From Phalacrocorax aristotelis (taxonomy: Eukaryota > Chordata > Aves > Suliformes > Phalacrocoracidae): a DNA stretch of 64,000 nt. How positions within the stretch are numbered: position 1 is the first letter of the stretch; every line of letters starts with the position of its first letter. A program made the position numbers and the translations under genes. The stretch lies in contig NC_134310.1 in assembly GCF_949628215.1 (NCBI RefSeq), forward strand, positions 11,731,401 through 11,795,400, in the 5' to 3' direction. Below, piece after piece: positions 22,871 through 32,595 of this stretch. Under the pieces are notes generated by a model. The model did no database searches. It saw nothing but the letters and a program-made list of their open reading frames with translations, and was not told the origin of the DNA.

Positions 22871-23228
22871 TGTTTCAGCTACCTCATTATCTTGGCTAAG
22901 TTTTGGCTCTGGGTCCCAGCCTTAGTTGAGCTACACTAGATTGTATTAGTAACTCCCAACCATTTATACCCTGAATCACTGCTACCTAAAAGTGAGGCTT
23001 TAATTTAAAATTTAAAATAGAGGTTTGGACCCTAAGCACTAAGAGTGAGGGTTTAGGACCTAAAAATTAGGCTTTGAGTATGAAAGGAGGGGTTCTGACA
23101 GAAACACATTATCTATTGCATTATTAACTACTGATTAAAATACAGATTAACTAATACATTGATTGTCCCCAGACTTAATGTTCAGTTGATGGTATAGCAG
23201 CATCCATGTTTGGTTAACTTCATCACCC
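22871..23228. other. Spacer between two family G LTRs
   Basis: It contains no recognisable coding sequence. It may be the remnant of a provirus interior between LTRs of the same orientation. Short GAGGGTTTAGG and GAGGCTTTAA motifs recur, but no true telomeric repeat is present. Confidence 0.35.
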
Positions 23229-23721
23229 TGGTTACACCATGAAAAGCCAAAATCAGGACTCAATAGTCTGAACGACTATTAAGCAGGTATTTTTTATTGC
23301 AGCGCTGGACGCACAGGTGATCACTCCTCCTAATGTGTGCGCCAAACAAGGTTAATTACATAGCTTATATACAAGATATATACACATACTCATTAGGTTT
23401 CTAAGAAATTATTTACATATTCATTATTTTTCCGTGAACTTATTATCATAGGTTACCACCCACCCCCGCATGTGCACTATAGTCTCTCAGTAGTCTTCAG
23501 AGGCATCTGGTGGTCATTTGCTTTATCCACTCCTCTTTATCACCATGTCCTTTTGGTGACTCTTACTTCCTTAACTTGCTGACAAAGCTGCAGAACTGGT
23601 TCTGCAGCCCTGAGGCATTCAGACATTCTCTTCTTTTTATCTCATGACACCCTTACATTCTGTTCTCAAAGATAAGTACCACTTAAGGAGTTACACAGTT
23701 TATATATACATTTCACGATAC
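23229..23721 (-). mobile_element. Family G LTR, minus strand
   Basis: Starting at TGGTTACACCATGAAAAG, it shares CCAAAATCAGGACTCAATAG and TATTAAGCAGGTATT with the LTR at 28576, including the minus-strand AATAAA near 23297. The right boundary near 23715-23725 is set by the resumption of family B gag sequence. It is probably the left partner of 21739 or 28576. Confidence 0.75.
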
Positions 23722-24400
23722 AACTGTTACATAGTTCATTGTTGCTGCTTGTTTAAAGGCTTTAGCTAATAAATTTCTACTAGGCCCTTGCTTCAGTATT
23801 AACAAAGGCTCTCCTCTCTCCAATATATCTATTCCACCAGCCCAGTATGCCACCCTACTTGTTATTGAATGGGCATCATTTGGGGGGGTCTGGACCAGCA
23901 TTCAAAAAGATTCCAGGGCCCAAATAGCCATTAGCCTCATCAGTGGTCAATAAAATTCTATCACCCCCATTAAGACATACTCTCCATAGGTATTCAGTTT
24001 CAGTTTCTCCAGGCTTATGGCCATAACGTTCTTGCAAAATCGCCATCTGAATTGGGTCAAATAGGATTGCTTTGCGAGTACTTGGACCTCACTCTTCCTG
24101 GGGGCCTGTTTGGAGTTCAGTTTTTATAATGGGTCTGGCCATAAACTGAGAAGGTTCAGGAGGACATAGAGGATCATCCTTGTCTGAGATGTTATTACAA
24201 TAATTATTCCAAATATCGCCATCCCAGTCCTCAGGGGATACTATTTTCTGATCTGAAACATGTCAGGAGGTTTCGGAGCTTGTATTAACATAATTTCAAC
24301 ATATTCTCCTAATTTTTGTTTTCAGTAGGGCTTCCTTAAGTTGTTTTTGCAGTTGTTCTATTTTTACTGATAATAGCAGTTCAGTAGTTTTACACTGTCC
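23722..24400 (-). pseudogene. gag: Gag N-terminal and middle part, family B provirus
   Basis: Minus-strand reading gives YLWRVCLNGGDRILLTTDE, GYLGPGIFLN and VAYWAGGIDILERGEPLL. These align with YVWRVSLSGG and AAYWAGGLNPLERGYPLA of the plus-strand gag near 34200-34390. Stops and frameshifts are frequent. On its upstream side it joins family G RT at about 24400, which is an unusual junction. On its downstream side it runs into family G LTR sequence. Confidence 0.8.
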
Positions 24401-24700
24401 AGGTAAGCTGGGTTTTCCTACCAGTGGTAGGGCTTTCCCATTCAAATGCAAATAAATTTTGACTTTCTTTGGCTAAAGGCAAACAGAAGAATGCATCTTT
24501 TAAATCTAATACTGTAAACCATACTTCATTATCCCATAATTTAGTAAGTAAGGTATAAGGATTAGCTACCACAGGGTGTAGGTCCTTAATAATTTTGTTC
24601 ACTTCTCAAATCTTGTACTACCCGATAAGTTCCATCCAGCTTTTTTTACTGGTAATATGGGGTATTATATTCTGATTCACATTTTATTGATAGCCTGTGC
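24390..24700 (-). pseudogene. pol: Reverse transcriptase fragment, family G (gammaretrovirus-like)
   Basis: The fragment reads [37 protein letters not shown] and QLTW, classical gammaretroviral RT fingers and palm motifs. These are clearly different from the family A and B RTs. The upstream part (ILPVKKAG-like, near 24650) is in another frame. The RT ends before the catalytic YxDD box, where family B gag begins. A CR1 tail lies immediately upstream on this strand. Confidence 0.85.
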
Positions 24701-24978
24701 TGTCAAAAGCTATTAATTATGACCTCAAGCTGTGCCAGGGGAAGTTTAGGTTGGATATTAGGAAAAACTTCTTAACCGAAAGGGTTGTCAAACATTGGAA
24801 CAGGCTGCCCAGGGACATGGTTGAGTCTCCGTCCCTGGAGGTATTTAAAAGAAGGGTAGACGTGGTGCTTGAGGATATGGTTTAGTGGTGGACTTGGCAG
24901 TGATAGGTTAGAGGTTGGATGTGATGATCTTAAAGGTCTTTTCCAACCTTAACAATTCTATGATTCTATGACTCTATA
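24701..24978 (+). mobile_element. CR1 3' end fragment
   Basis: It encodes the end of CR1 ORF2 ([22 protein letters not shown]-terminal to RT). It is followed by the CR1 3' UTR (GGTTGGATGTGATGATCTTA) and the tail CTATGATTCTATGACTCTAT. It lies antisense within the family G pol. Confidence 0.92.
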
Positions 24979-24999
24979 ACTGGTCCTTCTATTCCCTTT

Positions 25000-25151
25000 C
25001 AGCCTTCTAACTTCATTTTTCCAATGTCCTTCTCCCCAGCAACACACACTGATTCTTTCTCAGTCCCCCTCTATTTCCAAAGGACCTTCCCCTTCCTTGT
25101 CCTCTAAATCCTCCTCTGTTCTGCCATTCCTCTCTGTTCCAAGGCTGCCAC
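25000..25151 (-). pseudogene. gag: Gag nucleocapsid end, family G
   Basis: This continues the gag interrupted by the LTR at 25152-25755. It has an arginine- and glycine-rich stretch (RGGFRGQGRGRSFGNRGG) followed, in a shifted frame, by a degraded Cys-His zinc knuckle (CxxC...GHW). This is the nucleocapsid composition of a gammaretrovirus-like gag. Confidence 0.65.
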
Positions 25152-25755
25152 TGTAACCAGAGCGATGGAATTAACCAACCATGGATGTTGCTATACTCCT
25201 TGTACAGCCCTATCCAACTGGATGTTAAGTCTGGGGACATGGAGTATGCCAATCAGTGTATTCTTTGATCTGTATTTTAGTCCCTAGGTAAACGTTAATG
25301 TGAATGAAACAATAGACAATGTGCTTCTGTCAGAAGAGGATGACAAAATGTGGTTTCGTGTAGTGGACTGAGAAAACTGGCCAGGACTGCCAAGATTAAG
25401 AACCAAGTAGGTAAAAGGTTCAATTCCGGCAGGGGAAGATCGTGACCACCAACCCATGGACCACCGATCCAAGTAATACCACCTACTCAAAAGAGAACAA
25501 TGGAAGAGGACAACTGAGCCTGCGCAGTAATTTACATATGGAACGAGCAAGTTTGTACCAATCAGTAGAAAGGACAATACTGAATATGTATGAATAGGTA
25601 AATTTTTGATCTATAAATCATATGAGAAAGGTAAGGTATGCACATTAGGAGGAGCGATCCCCCGTGCATCTGGCACCATGAATAGAATGCCTGCTCTTTA
25701 ATACTAAATTAGTGTTAAAGAGTTGTTTCTGATTCTACCGTGTTTTTCGGTAACA
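25152..25755 (+). mobile_element. Solo family G-type LTR inserted in family G gag
   Basis: The 604-bp element starts TGTAACCAGAGCGATGG and ends GTTTTTCGGTAACA. CCAC is present at 25148-25151 and 25756-25759, a perfect 4-bp duplication as expected for gammaretroviral integrase. TCTATAAATC near 25608 is a TATA-like box. The sequence ATTAGGAGGAGCGATCCCCC is shared in reverse with the minus-strand family G LTRs, so it is a younger relative that landed in an older member. Confidence 0.92.
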
Positions 25756-26690
25756 CCACCATAGCTGTTGCCATCACTTTCGTCAGTTTTCCTCTATCCA
25801 CATTCTCCTGATTCCTAAAAACTCTCCATGCCTCTTCAAGTAATTTCTCTAAATTTCTTATTTCCAGTTCTTTTAGTTTCTGTAGCTTCTTTCTTATATC
25901 TGTAGATGATTGCCCCAAAAATAGACAAACAAGTAGTTTTTGTCCCACATCTGAGGAGGGATCTAGGGTAGTGTGTTTTCGCACGGCATTTCTCAATTGA
26001 TCCAAAAATTCAGTAGGGGTCTCTTTCTGCCCCTGTTTGATAGCATATAATGCTGACCAATTTACAGCTTTTGCATTTTCTAATCCCAATTTTTTCCAAT
26101 CTTGGTTTCTTTTTAATAATCTATAATCATGCCCATCATTGGTGTCCCAATGTGAGGCAGTCAGGTAAATGTAATTGTCCACATTCCCTTGTAAGGTTCC
26201 CCCAGTAATTTGGGCCTGCACATGAGTTTGTGCAGCTTTTAATACTAATTGTTTTTCTGTTTCCGTCATTTCCCCCAAAATCAAATCTACATCTGTCCAG
26301 TCAGGGTCCTGGTTTTTTATTATTAATTCAAATCGCTTTGCCGCTCGAGAGGGGTCATCCCGGTATCCCCTAGCTACCTCTCTCCAGGCATCTAAATCAG
26401 TAGTGGAGAAGGGTACTTTTAATCTAGCTGGTCCTCCTGCCCCCATTACCTCTTGTAATGGAGCCAGGAGTTGTGGAGCTTTCTTTGTTCTATTCCTGGT
26501 CCATGCTGTAACAGGAGTAAAAGCACTTATTGCTCCTTCCTCCTCGCTGTTATCATCCGTTTCAGATAACAGTGATGGATGAGGGGGAGACAGATTAAGG
26601 GGTGAAGGGGGCAATCTCAAATCCTCAGGTTGATCCTCTATCTCCTCCCTTTTCTTTCTGGGATTGTTATTTTCAAACATCTCTGCCCAA
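25756..26690 (-). pseudogene. gag: Gag (matrix end and capsid), family G gammaretrovirus-like ERV
   Basis: This frame is open for roughly 300 codons from 26680. After an acidic, proline-rich linker (LRLPPSPLNLSPPHPSLL) the capsid begins near WREVARGYRDDP. The major homology region reads KQGQKETPTEFLDQLRNAV with DVGQKLLVCLFLGQSS beyond, the ERV1 capsid signature. A charged coiled-coil-like segment (LQKLKELEIRNLEKLLEEAW) follows. The last codons of the apparent ORF are supplied by the inserted LTR, so the true gag continues at 25151. Confidence 0.88.
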
Positions 26691-27044
26691 TACTACATGC
26701 TGAACAGCATCTCCTTATTTTCCCCTGCTCCTTCTTTTTACTTCTCTCTTTTTCTTTCTAAAGATAAAACCGGGGCATCTTCTGGTAGAATATTAATACC
26801 ACAATCTCTCTGACACTCTAGATGATTCTGCAAAGTGGAAAACATATCTGCATACATAACCTCATCCCACTTTCCTTCTTTCCTTAAAAAAACCAACATC
26901 AGCTGCAATACAGTGTTTTCTTATTCACACTCCCACCTGGCGTTCCCCCTATATCTTTCCAGTGTGCTAGGATACATCCTAGGGAGCTTTTCTTTGGAAT
27001 TTCGCTGCTCTGATTCCCCCCCATTCCATTTTCTTATTTACGAG
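26691..27044 (-). other. Family G leader or matrix-end remnant
   Basis: This AT- and pyrimidine-rich stretch lies upstream of the capsid frame on the minus strand. It probably encoded matrix, but stops prevent a firm reading. Confidence 0.35.
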
Positions 27045-27534
27045 TGTCGTGGTTTAGCCGGCAGCTCAGCCCCACACAGCCACTCGCTCACTCCCCCACC
27101 GGTAGATGGGGGAGAGAATCAGAAGGGTAATGCTCATGGGTTGGGATAAGAACAGTTTAATAATTAAAATTAAAAGAAACAACAACAGAAATGCAATGTA
27201 AAGGAGAACTACGAGAGGCGCAAAACCCCGGGGGGGGGGGGAGGGAAGGGAGGGGAATGAACCGCCAAAACAAACCGCATGCGATGCAGCCGCTCACCGT
27301 CCACCAACCCGACGCCGCACCACTCCCGAGCCGCAAACTGGCCCCCCTTAATTTACTGGTCATGGTGTCACATGGTATGGAATGAACATGCCATTGGCCA
27401 GTTGGGGTCAGCCACCCCCACCATGGCCCTGCCCCTCCCAGCCTCCCACTGACGGGGCAGGGCGTGGGAAACTCGAAAAGTCCCCGACCACCACAGTGAA
27501 GAGAATTAACCCCTTCTCAGACAAAACCAGCACA
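27045..27534 (-). mobile_element. Solo LTR, family A subtype A2, minus strand
   Basis: In plus orientation it starts TGTCGTGGTTTAGCCGGCAG and ends CAAAACCAGCACA, so on the minus strand it reads TGTGCTGG to ACGACA. ACGAG lies at 27040-27044 and 27535-27539, a perfect 5-bp duplication. A run of about 12 G residues lies near 27230. Confidence 0.93.
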
Positions 27535-28021
27535 ACGAGGCACACAGGATGTCAATGTGTACACAGATAGCACAGTATTGGTCCATAATAAAGTTAATAA
27601 CCGCTTTGTTCTGGTCATACCCCTCGCAGGATAGAGGAACCAAGGGTCAGAACTCCACACTTGCTTTGCAGCTATGCTGCGTCTCAGTCACTCATTCATT
27701 CACCAGTCACACCAGAGTTAACTCAACTCATTCATACTTAGTTATCAATTTTACAACACCTGATGGGTATATCCAAATTCAATGTCAACAAGCCAGTATC
27801 CAAGTTCAGTATCAATAAATCCATACCACCAGAGTACAAAACTTATGTGGGTTACGTATGTGTACCAATACCAGAAGTACGTTACTGCAGAAGTACGAAG
27901 CCTAACCCGTGCCCGTACCCACGTACTAAATACCAGAGTACACTACCCACGATGAGCATGCACCACCAGATGTATCCCTCAGGCACTAGTAGCCTGGATA
28001 CGGCACTCTGCGTAGGACATC
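27535..28021. other. Unclassified DNA with ACCAGAGTAC motifs
   Basis: There is no gene. ACCAGAGTAC occurs near 27829 and 27942 and related GTACG/CGTAC motifs between them, perhaps a degraded tandem repeat. It lies inside the broken family G element. Confidence 0.35.
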
Positions 28022-28357
28022 TGTAGGAGATGAATTTGCAAGTAACTTAGCGCTGTTTGACACGTCCTTGAGCTGAAGCAGTGCAGCAGTAAAGAACAGA
28101 CACAGGAGCGTGGGAATGTCAAGAAAGAATTAAGTAAGCTAAAACAAATGAGGTAACGTGAATAAAACAGCATATTAGAATGTAGCATAAGGCGCGTGCT
28201 TAGAGCTAGCTGATGAATAACAGAAACTGTTTGTGCATGTGATCGCATGGAGAATGTGTCAAAAATATATATAAGCAGTGAAAAGCTGGCAATAAAGGTC
28301 TTCTGCAGAACATCTGTCAGGAGTCAGTGACATTCATCCCTGCAGATGTCTCCTACG
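28022..28357 (+). mobile_element. Candidate short LTR of alpharetrovirus-like type
   Basis: The segment starts TGTAGGAGA and ends TCTCCTACG, near-perfect inverted termini. It contains ATATATATAAGC near 28266 as a TATA box and GGCAATAAAGGTC near 28288 as a poly(A) signal. Length (about 336 bp) fits avian alpharetrovirus-related LTRs. No target duplication is visible and the final A is G. Confidence 0.55.
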
Positions 28358-28575
28358 GCTTACGAGAACCCCAAATGACCGGTCCCAGATTCTAAAACAG
28401 AGATCCAGAAATATTTAAAGAATACCTTTATTCCTTTAGATGGTCCCTGTCTGCTCCTGCAGTGATCCAATTGAGGTGAGGAGTCCCTCTGGGAAATCCC
28501 GGGGGTACCCTAGGGAGTCCTGTTCTCAGCGGGTCCTACAGCCGAGCAGAGAGGGTCCCATCTGGGGTGCCAAAT
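28358..28575 (-). other. Family G 5' leader with primer-binding site
   Basis: On the minus strand, directly after the LTR end at 28576, comes TGGCACCCCAGATGGGACC (28572 to 28554). This is a TGG-initiated primer-binding-site-like motif. I cannot name the tRNA with confidence. The remainder is GC-rich leader. Confidence 0.55.
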
Positions 28576-29110
28576 TGATGCCGTGAAAAGCCGAAATCAG
28601 GACTCAATAGTCTGAATGACTATTAAGCAGGTATTCTTTATTGCAGTGCTGGACGCACAGGGGATCACTCCTCCTAATCTGCGTGCCTGCACAGGGTTAG
28701 TTGCATAACTTATACAAGCTCTACATACATATTCATTAGTTTCCCAAGAAAATATATACATATTCATTATTTTCCAAGAACTCATTATCAGATGCAAATG
28801 TCCTTTGCGCATGATGCCTGTTGGTGTCTCTGGGTGGTTGTCAGGGGTCTCTGGATGAAGGATATACTCTTCCTCACTGTGTCTGCTAGTTAACTTTTGC
28901 TTTCGCGCAAACTCAGTTCTGAGACCACGTATATACTGTCCTTGAGGGATAGTCTGTTCTGGTTTAGTGTTTGCTCTGCAGTTCCTTATCTTTATGGTTC
29001 TGTACATCTGCTTCTTCTAAGGTCAAATGTAGTAATCGTAAATTTGTTTAGGCACTTCTTGTCTTGAAGCCTTTCTGACTCCCCCAAAGCGACAAGTTTT
29101 AGTCATAACA
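28576..29110 (-). mobile_element. Family G 5' LTR, minus strand
   Basis: Low end TGATGCCGTGAAAAGCC is adjacent to the primer-binding-like site, which marks this as a 5' LTR of a minus-strand provirus. TTTATTGCAG near 28638 gives the AATAAA signal. The upper boundary near GTCATAACA is estimated from similarity with 22444-22870. Confidence 0.75.
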
Positions 29111-29487
29111 GTTCTAACTCTATCAAACCCCTCGTGGCACTTAGCTGCTTCTCTACTGCTTCACAGTTATACCAATTATCCTTCATCCATTCTTTTGAGA
29201 AGCCAGGGTTCGGATTAATACTGTGCCTTCGTACGTAATCGGTGGCACTACTTGCCATCCTGCTGCCTACGTCAAAATTGTCGCAAATTCAGGTTTGTGG
29301 ATATGGCCGACTACACCAAATTGTCACAAATACAACCTTGTGTATCCTGCAAATTTTTTTGAATATGATTTGTTACACAGCTTTAGTTTAGATAAGATAA
29401 CAACACAATAGGGCTTGTGCTGGGATCCCAGAGTGGCCTGGGGGGGCTGCACCACCACACCAGCTTAGGTCCTCTCCACGGGCTAGT
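29111..29487 (+). repeat. Second copy of the unclassified repeat, internally deleted
   Basis: CAGGTTTGTGGATATGGCC (29289) through TTTGTTACACAGCTTTAG (29370) corresponds to 14613-14716 joined to 16523 onward without the CR1. AATAGGGCTTGTGCTGGGAT (29410) then corresponds to 17355, so about 800 bp of the middle is missing. 29111-29270 is unassigned. Confidence 0.6.
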
Positions 29488-30080
29488 TGTGGTTTAACCC
29501 CAGCTGACAACTAAGCACCACACAATTTCTCACTCACTCCCCCTCCAGTGGGATGAGGGAGAGAATCAGAAGAGCAAAAGTGAGAAAACTTGTGGGTTGA
29601 AATAAAGACAGTTTAATAGGGAAAGCAGAAGACATGCACACAAGCAAAGCAAAGCAAGGAATTAATTCACTACTTCCCATCAGCAGGCAGGTGTTCAGCC
29701 ATCTCCAGGAAAGCAGGGTTCCGTCACATGTAACAGTTACTTGGGAACACAAACACCATCACTCTGAATGTCCCCGTCTTCCTTCTTCTTCCCCCAGCTT
29801 TATATGCTCAGCATGACGTCATATGGTATGGAATATCCTTTTGGTCAGTTGGGGTCAGCTGTCCTGGCTGTGTCCCCTCCCAACTTCTTGTGCACCCCCA
29901 GCCTACTCACTGGTGGGGTGGTGTGAGAAGCATAAAAGTCCTTGACTCTGTGTAAGCGCTGCTCAGCAATAACTAAAACATCTCTGTATTATCAACACTG
30001 TTTTCAGCACAAATCCAAAACATAGCCCCATACTAGCTACTATGAAGAAAATTAACTCTATCCCAGACAAAACCAGCACA
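29488..30080 (-). mobile_element. Family A-related LTR, minus strand
   Basis: In plus orientation it runs from TGTGGTTTAACCCCAGCTG to CAGACAAAACCAGCACA. It includes AGACAGTTTAATAGGGAAAG and GCATGACGTCATATGG, both shared with the outer LTR at 42879/49884. The flanking pentamers CTAGT and GTGCT do not match, so an edge may have been lost. Confidence 0.85.
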
Positions 30081-30509
30081 GTGCTGCGGTCCTTCAGGAA
30101 AACCTGCTCCACTATGGATTCTCCATGGACTGCAATTCCTTCAGGAAACAGCCAACTGCTCTGGTGTGTGGTCTTTCATGGGCTGCAGTGTGAATATCTG
30201 TTCCAGTATGGTCTCTTCCACAGGCTGCAAAGAAATACCTGCTCCAGCATCTGGAGCACCTCCTCTTCCTTTTTTTCTGACCTTGGTGTTTGTACTACTC
30301 CTCACTATTTTTTCTTCACTCCTCTGCCTGTCTGGCATTTTTTCCTTTTCTTAAATATGTTTTCACAGAGGCACCACCAGCTTTGCTGATTGGCTCAGCT
30401 TTGGCCTGTGGTGGATCTGTTGCGGAGCTGGCTGGAACCTTTTCTCACAGAGGCCACCTCTGCATCCTCCCCCCCACCCCAACCTTGCCATGTACAACCA
30501 ATACAACCA
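30081..30509 (-). mobile_element. Family C LTR fragment (5' part), minus strand
   Basis: It ends in AACCAATACA, the reverse of the family C start. It carries the GGCTGCAG, CTGCTCC and GGAGCACCTCCTC modules in reverse. It abuts the preceding LTR with no unique DNA between them. Confidence 0.8.
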
Positions 30510-30935
30510 TCAAGAAGTCTAAAGTCAAAGGACCCTCTACAGAAACAATTCTTAGGCCTAACACGGGTGGATGGAAGACTACAGACACCTAGGGAAGCAG
30601 TAGAAAAGATTAGTATGTTTGCTGAACCCCACCAACTAAAAGGAAACTCAAACTTTCCTTGGAATGGTCAGATTCTGGCTGATGCACATTCCTGGATACA
30701 GTCAGCTTGTGAAACCACTGTTATGTCATGACCCAGTGAAATCAGTTTGAGTTGGGACCCAAGCAACAGCAAGCCTTCCAACAAGTGAAGCAAGAAGTAC
30801 CATGGGCAGTAGCTCTGGGCCCTATCTAACCTGATGACAGAGTAGAAAATAGCCTATATACTACCTCAGGAGATGTGGGAATCTCCTGGAGTGTGTGGCA
30901 GTGGACGCCTGATAAAATTCAAGGCTGACCACTGG
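30510..30935 (+). pseudogene. pol: ERV pol fragment (RT connection region), family A/C type
   Basis: Plus-strand reading near 30750-30930 gives a stretch around QQAFQQVKQEVPWAVALGPI with a downstream YTTSGD and SWSVWQ. These parallel the P2 motifs KQAFEQIKQEIVHAVALGPI and YTTGGE. At least one stop interrupts it. The part at 30510-30730 is open but not recognised. Confidence 0.65.
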
Positions 30936-31252
30936 GTCATCCATCACTGGGTAATCCATCATCTGATCTCCAAGTCCAATCACTTAATTCTGGTCAGTGG
31001 TCCCTTGATTTCTTATTGATTTTCTTGGTCACTGGGCTGGCTGCCTTCTGAAGTTACCTCATTCTCTTGGAATTGTTTACTTGGTCCTTTTATTCTTCAT
31101 TCTGCTTGCATCTGCCAATTTCATCTATTTCTGTTTGCAACATTAGCTTTAACAAAAAGTTTACTCTTGGTCAGCTCTCACGGCCTAAGGCGTCAACTAA
31201 CTTAGCTTCTAGTGCTAAGCAAGGCTATTAATCCTAACAGTTCTCAACACAT
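30936..31252. other. Unassigned sequence
   Basis: It contains imperfect repeats of ACTGGGTCATCCATC and ACTGGGTAATCCATC at the left edge. No gene is seen. Confidence 0.35.
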
Positions 31253-32180
31253 GGTGACTGGGAGAAGTGCCTGAAGACTGCAGGAAAACAAATGTCACTG
31301 CTATTTTCAAGAAGGGCAAGAAGGAGAACCCAGGGAGCTACAGGTCAGTCAGTCAGGGCAGAGAGGCCCTGCAAAGAGATCTGGACAGACTGGAGAGCTG
31401 GGCAATCACCAACCATATGAAGTTTAAAAAGAGCAAGTGCCGGATTTTACACCTGGGGCACGGCAATCCTGGATATACATACAGACTGGGGAACGAGAGG
31501 CTGGAGAGCAGCTCTGCAGAGAGAGCGACCTGGGGGTTCTGGTTGATGGCAAGTTGAACATGAGCCAACAGTGCGTCCTGGCAGCCAAGAGGGCCAACCA
31601 TGTCCTTGGGTGCATCAAGCACTGTATTGCTAGCTGGTCGAGGGAGGTGATTGTCCTGTTCTACTCTGCACTGGTGCGGCCTCACCTTGAGTACTGTGTG
31701 CAGTTTTGGGTGCCATGGTACATTAAAGATATAAAGCTACTAGAGAGTGTCCAGAGGAGGGCCATGAAGTTGGTGAAGGGTTTAGAGGAGAAACCATATG
31801 AGGAGCAGCTAAGGTCACTTGGTTTGTTCAGCCTAGAGAAGAGGAGACTGAGGTGAGACCTTATCATGGTCTAGAGCTTCCTGACAAGGGGAGGAGGAGG
31901 GGCAGGTGCTGACCTGAGGGAATGGCAGGAAGATGTGCCAGGGGAGGTTTAGGTTGGCTATTAGGAAAAGATTCTTCACCCAGAGGGTAGTGGAGACCTG
32001 GAACAGGCTCCCCAGGGAGGTAGTCACAGTGCCAAGCCTGACGCTATTCAAGAAACACTTGGACAGTGCTCTCAGAGATATGGCATAAATTTGGGGTTGT
32101 CCTGTGCAGGGACAGGAGTTGGACTTGATGAGCCTTGTGGGTCCCTTCCAACTCAGGACAATCTATGATTCTATGATTCT
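31253..32180 (+). pseudogene. CR1 LINE ORF2 remnant with internal deletion
   Basis: It begins within RT (GEVPEDWR-like, then [16 protein letters not shown]) and jumps at about 31352 directly to [14 protein letters not shown]. The catalytic palm is therefore deleted. The C-terminal block retains [13 protein letters not shown] and [13 protein letters not shown], then a frameshift. The 3' tail is CTATGATTCTATGATTCTA near 32180. Confidence 0.92.
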
Positions 32181-32595
32181 ACCTCAAATTCATTAAAGCT
32201 TTTGATGCTGTCTCCCATGAAAACCTCTTAGAGAATCTGTATGGGCTGGAAAAAGCAGGCATTGAGGTGGATTGAAACCTGGCTGAATGGCTGGGCCCAG
32301 AGGGTGATGATCAGTGGCACAAAGTCTAGCTGGACAACAGTGACTAGCAGTGTACCCAAGGGGTCTGTACTGGGTCCAGTCTTGTTCAGCACCTTCATTG
32401 ATGACCTGCAAATCAGCAAGTTTGCTGATTACACAAAAGTGGGAGGAGTAGCTGATATGCCAGAGGGTCATGCTGTCATCCAGAGGAACCTGGAGAAATG
32501 GGCCGGCAGGAACCTCATACAGTTTAATAAGGGGAAGGTCAAAGCCCTGCACCTGGGGAGGAATAGCCCCAGGCACCAGTACATGCTGGGAGCCA
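32181..32595 (+). pseudogene. CR1 RT palm fragment, cut by an ERV LTR
   Basis: The fragment encodes KAFDAVSH, a VPKGSVLGP version of the VPQGSVLG box, a degraded catalytic stretch (FADYTKV) and VIQRNLEKW. It stops at LHLGRNSPRHQYMLGAM, where the family B LTR begins at 32596. The right half of this CR1 was not found beyond the provirus, which is itself truncated. Confidence 0.88.

Noticed and set aside
22980-23090. GGGTTTAGG-like words suggesting telomeric repeat
   Set aside because: The words are not in tandem TTAGGG register and are mixed with unrelated AT-rich sequence.
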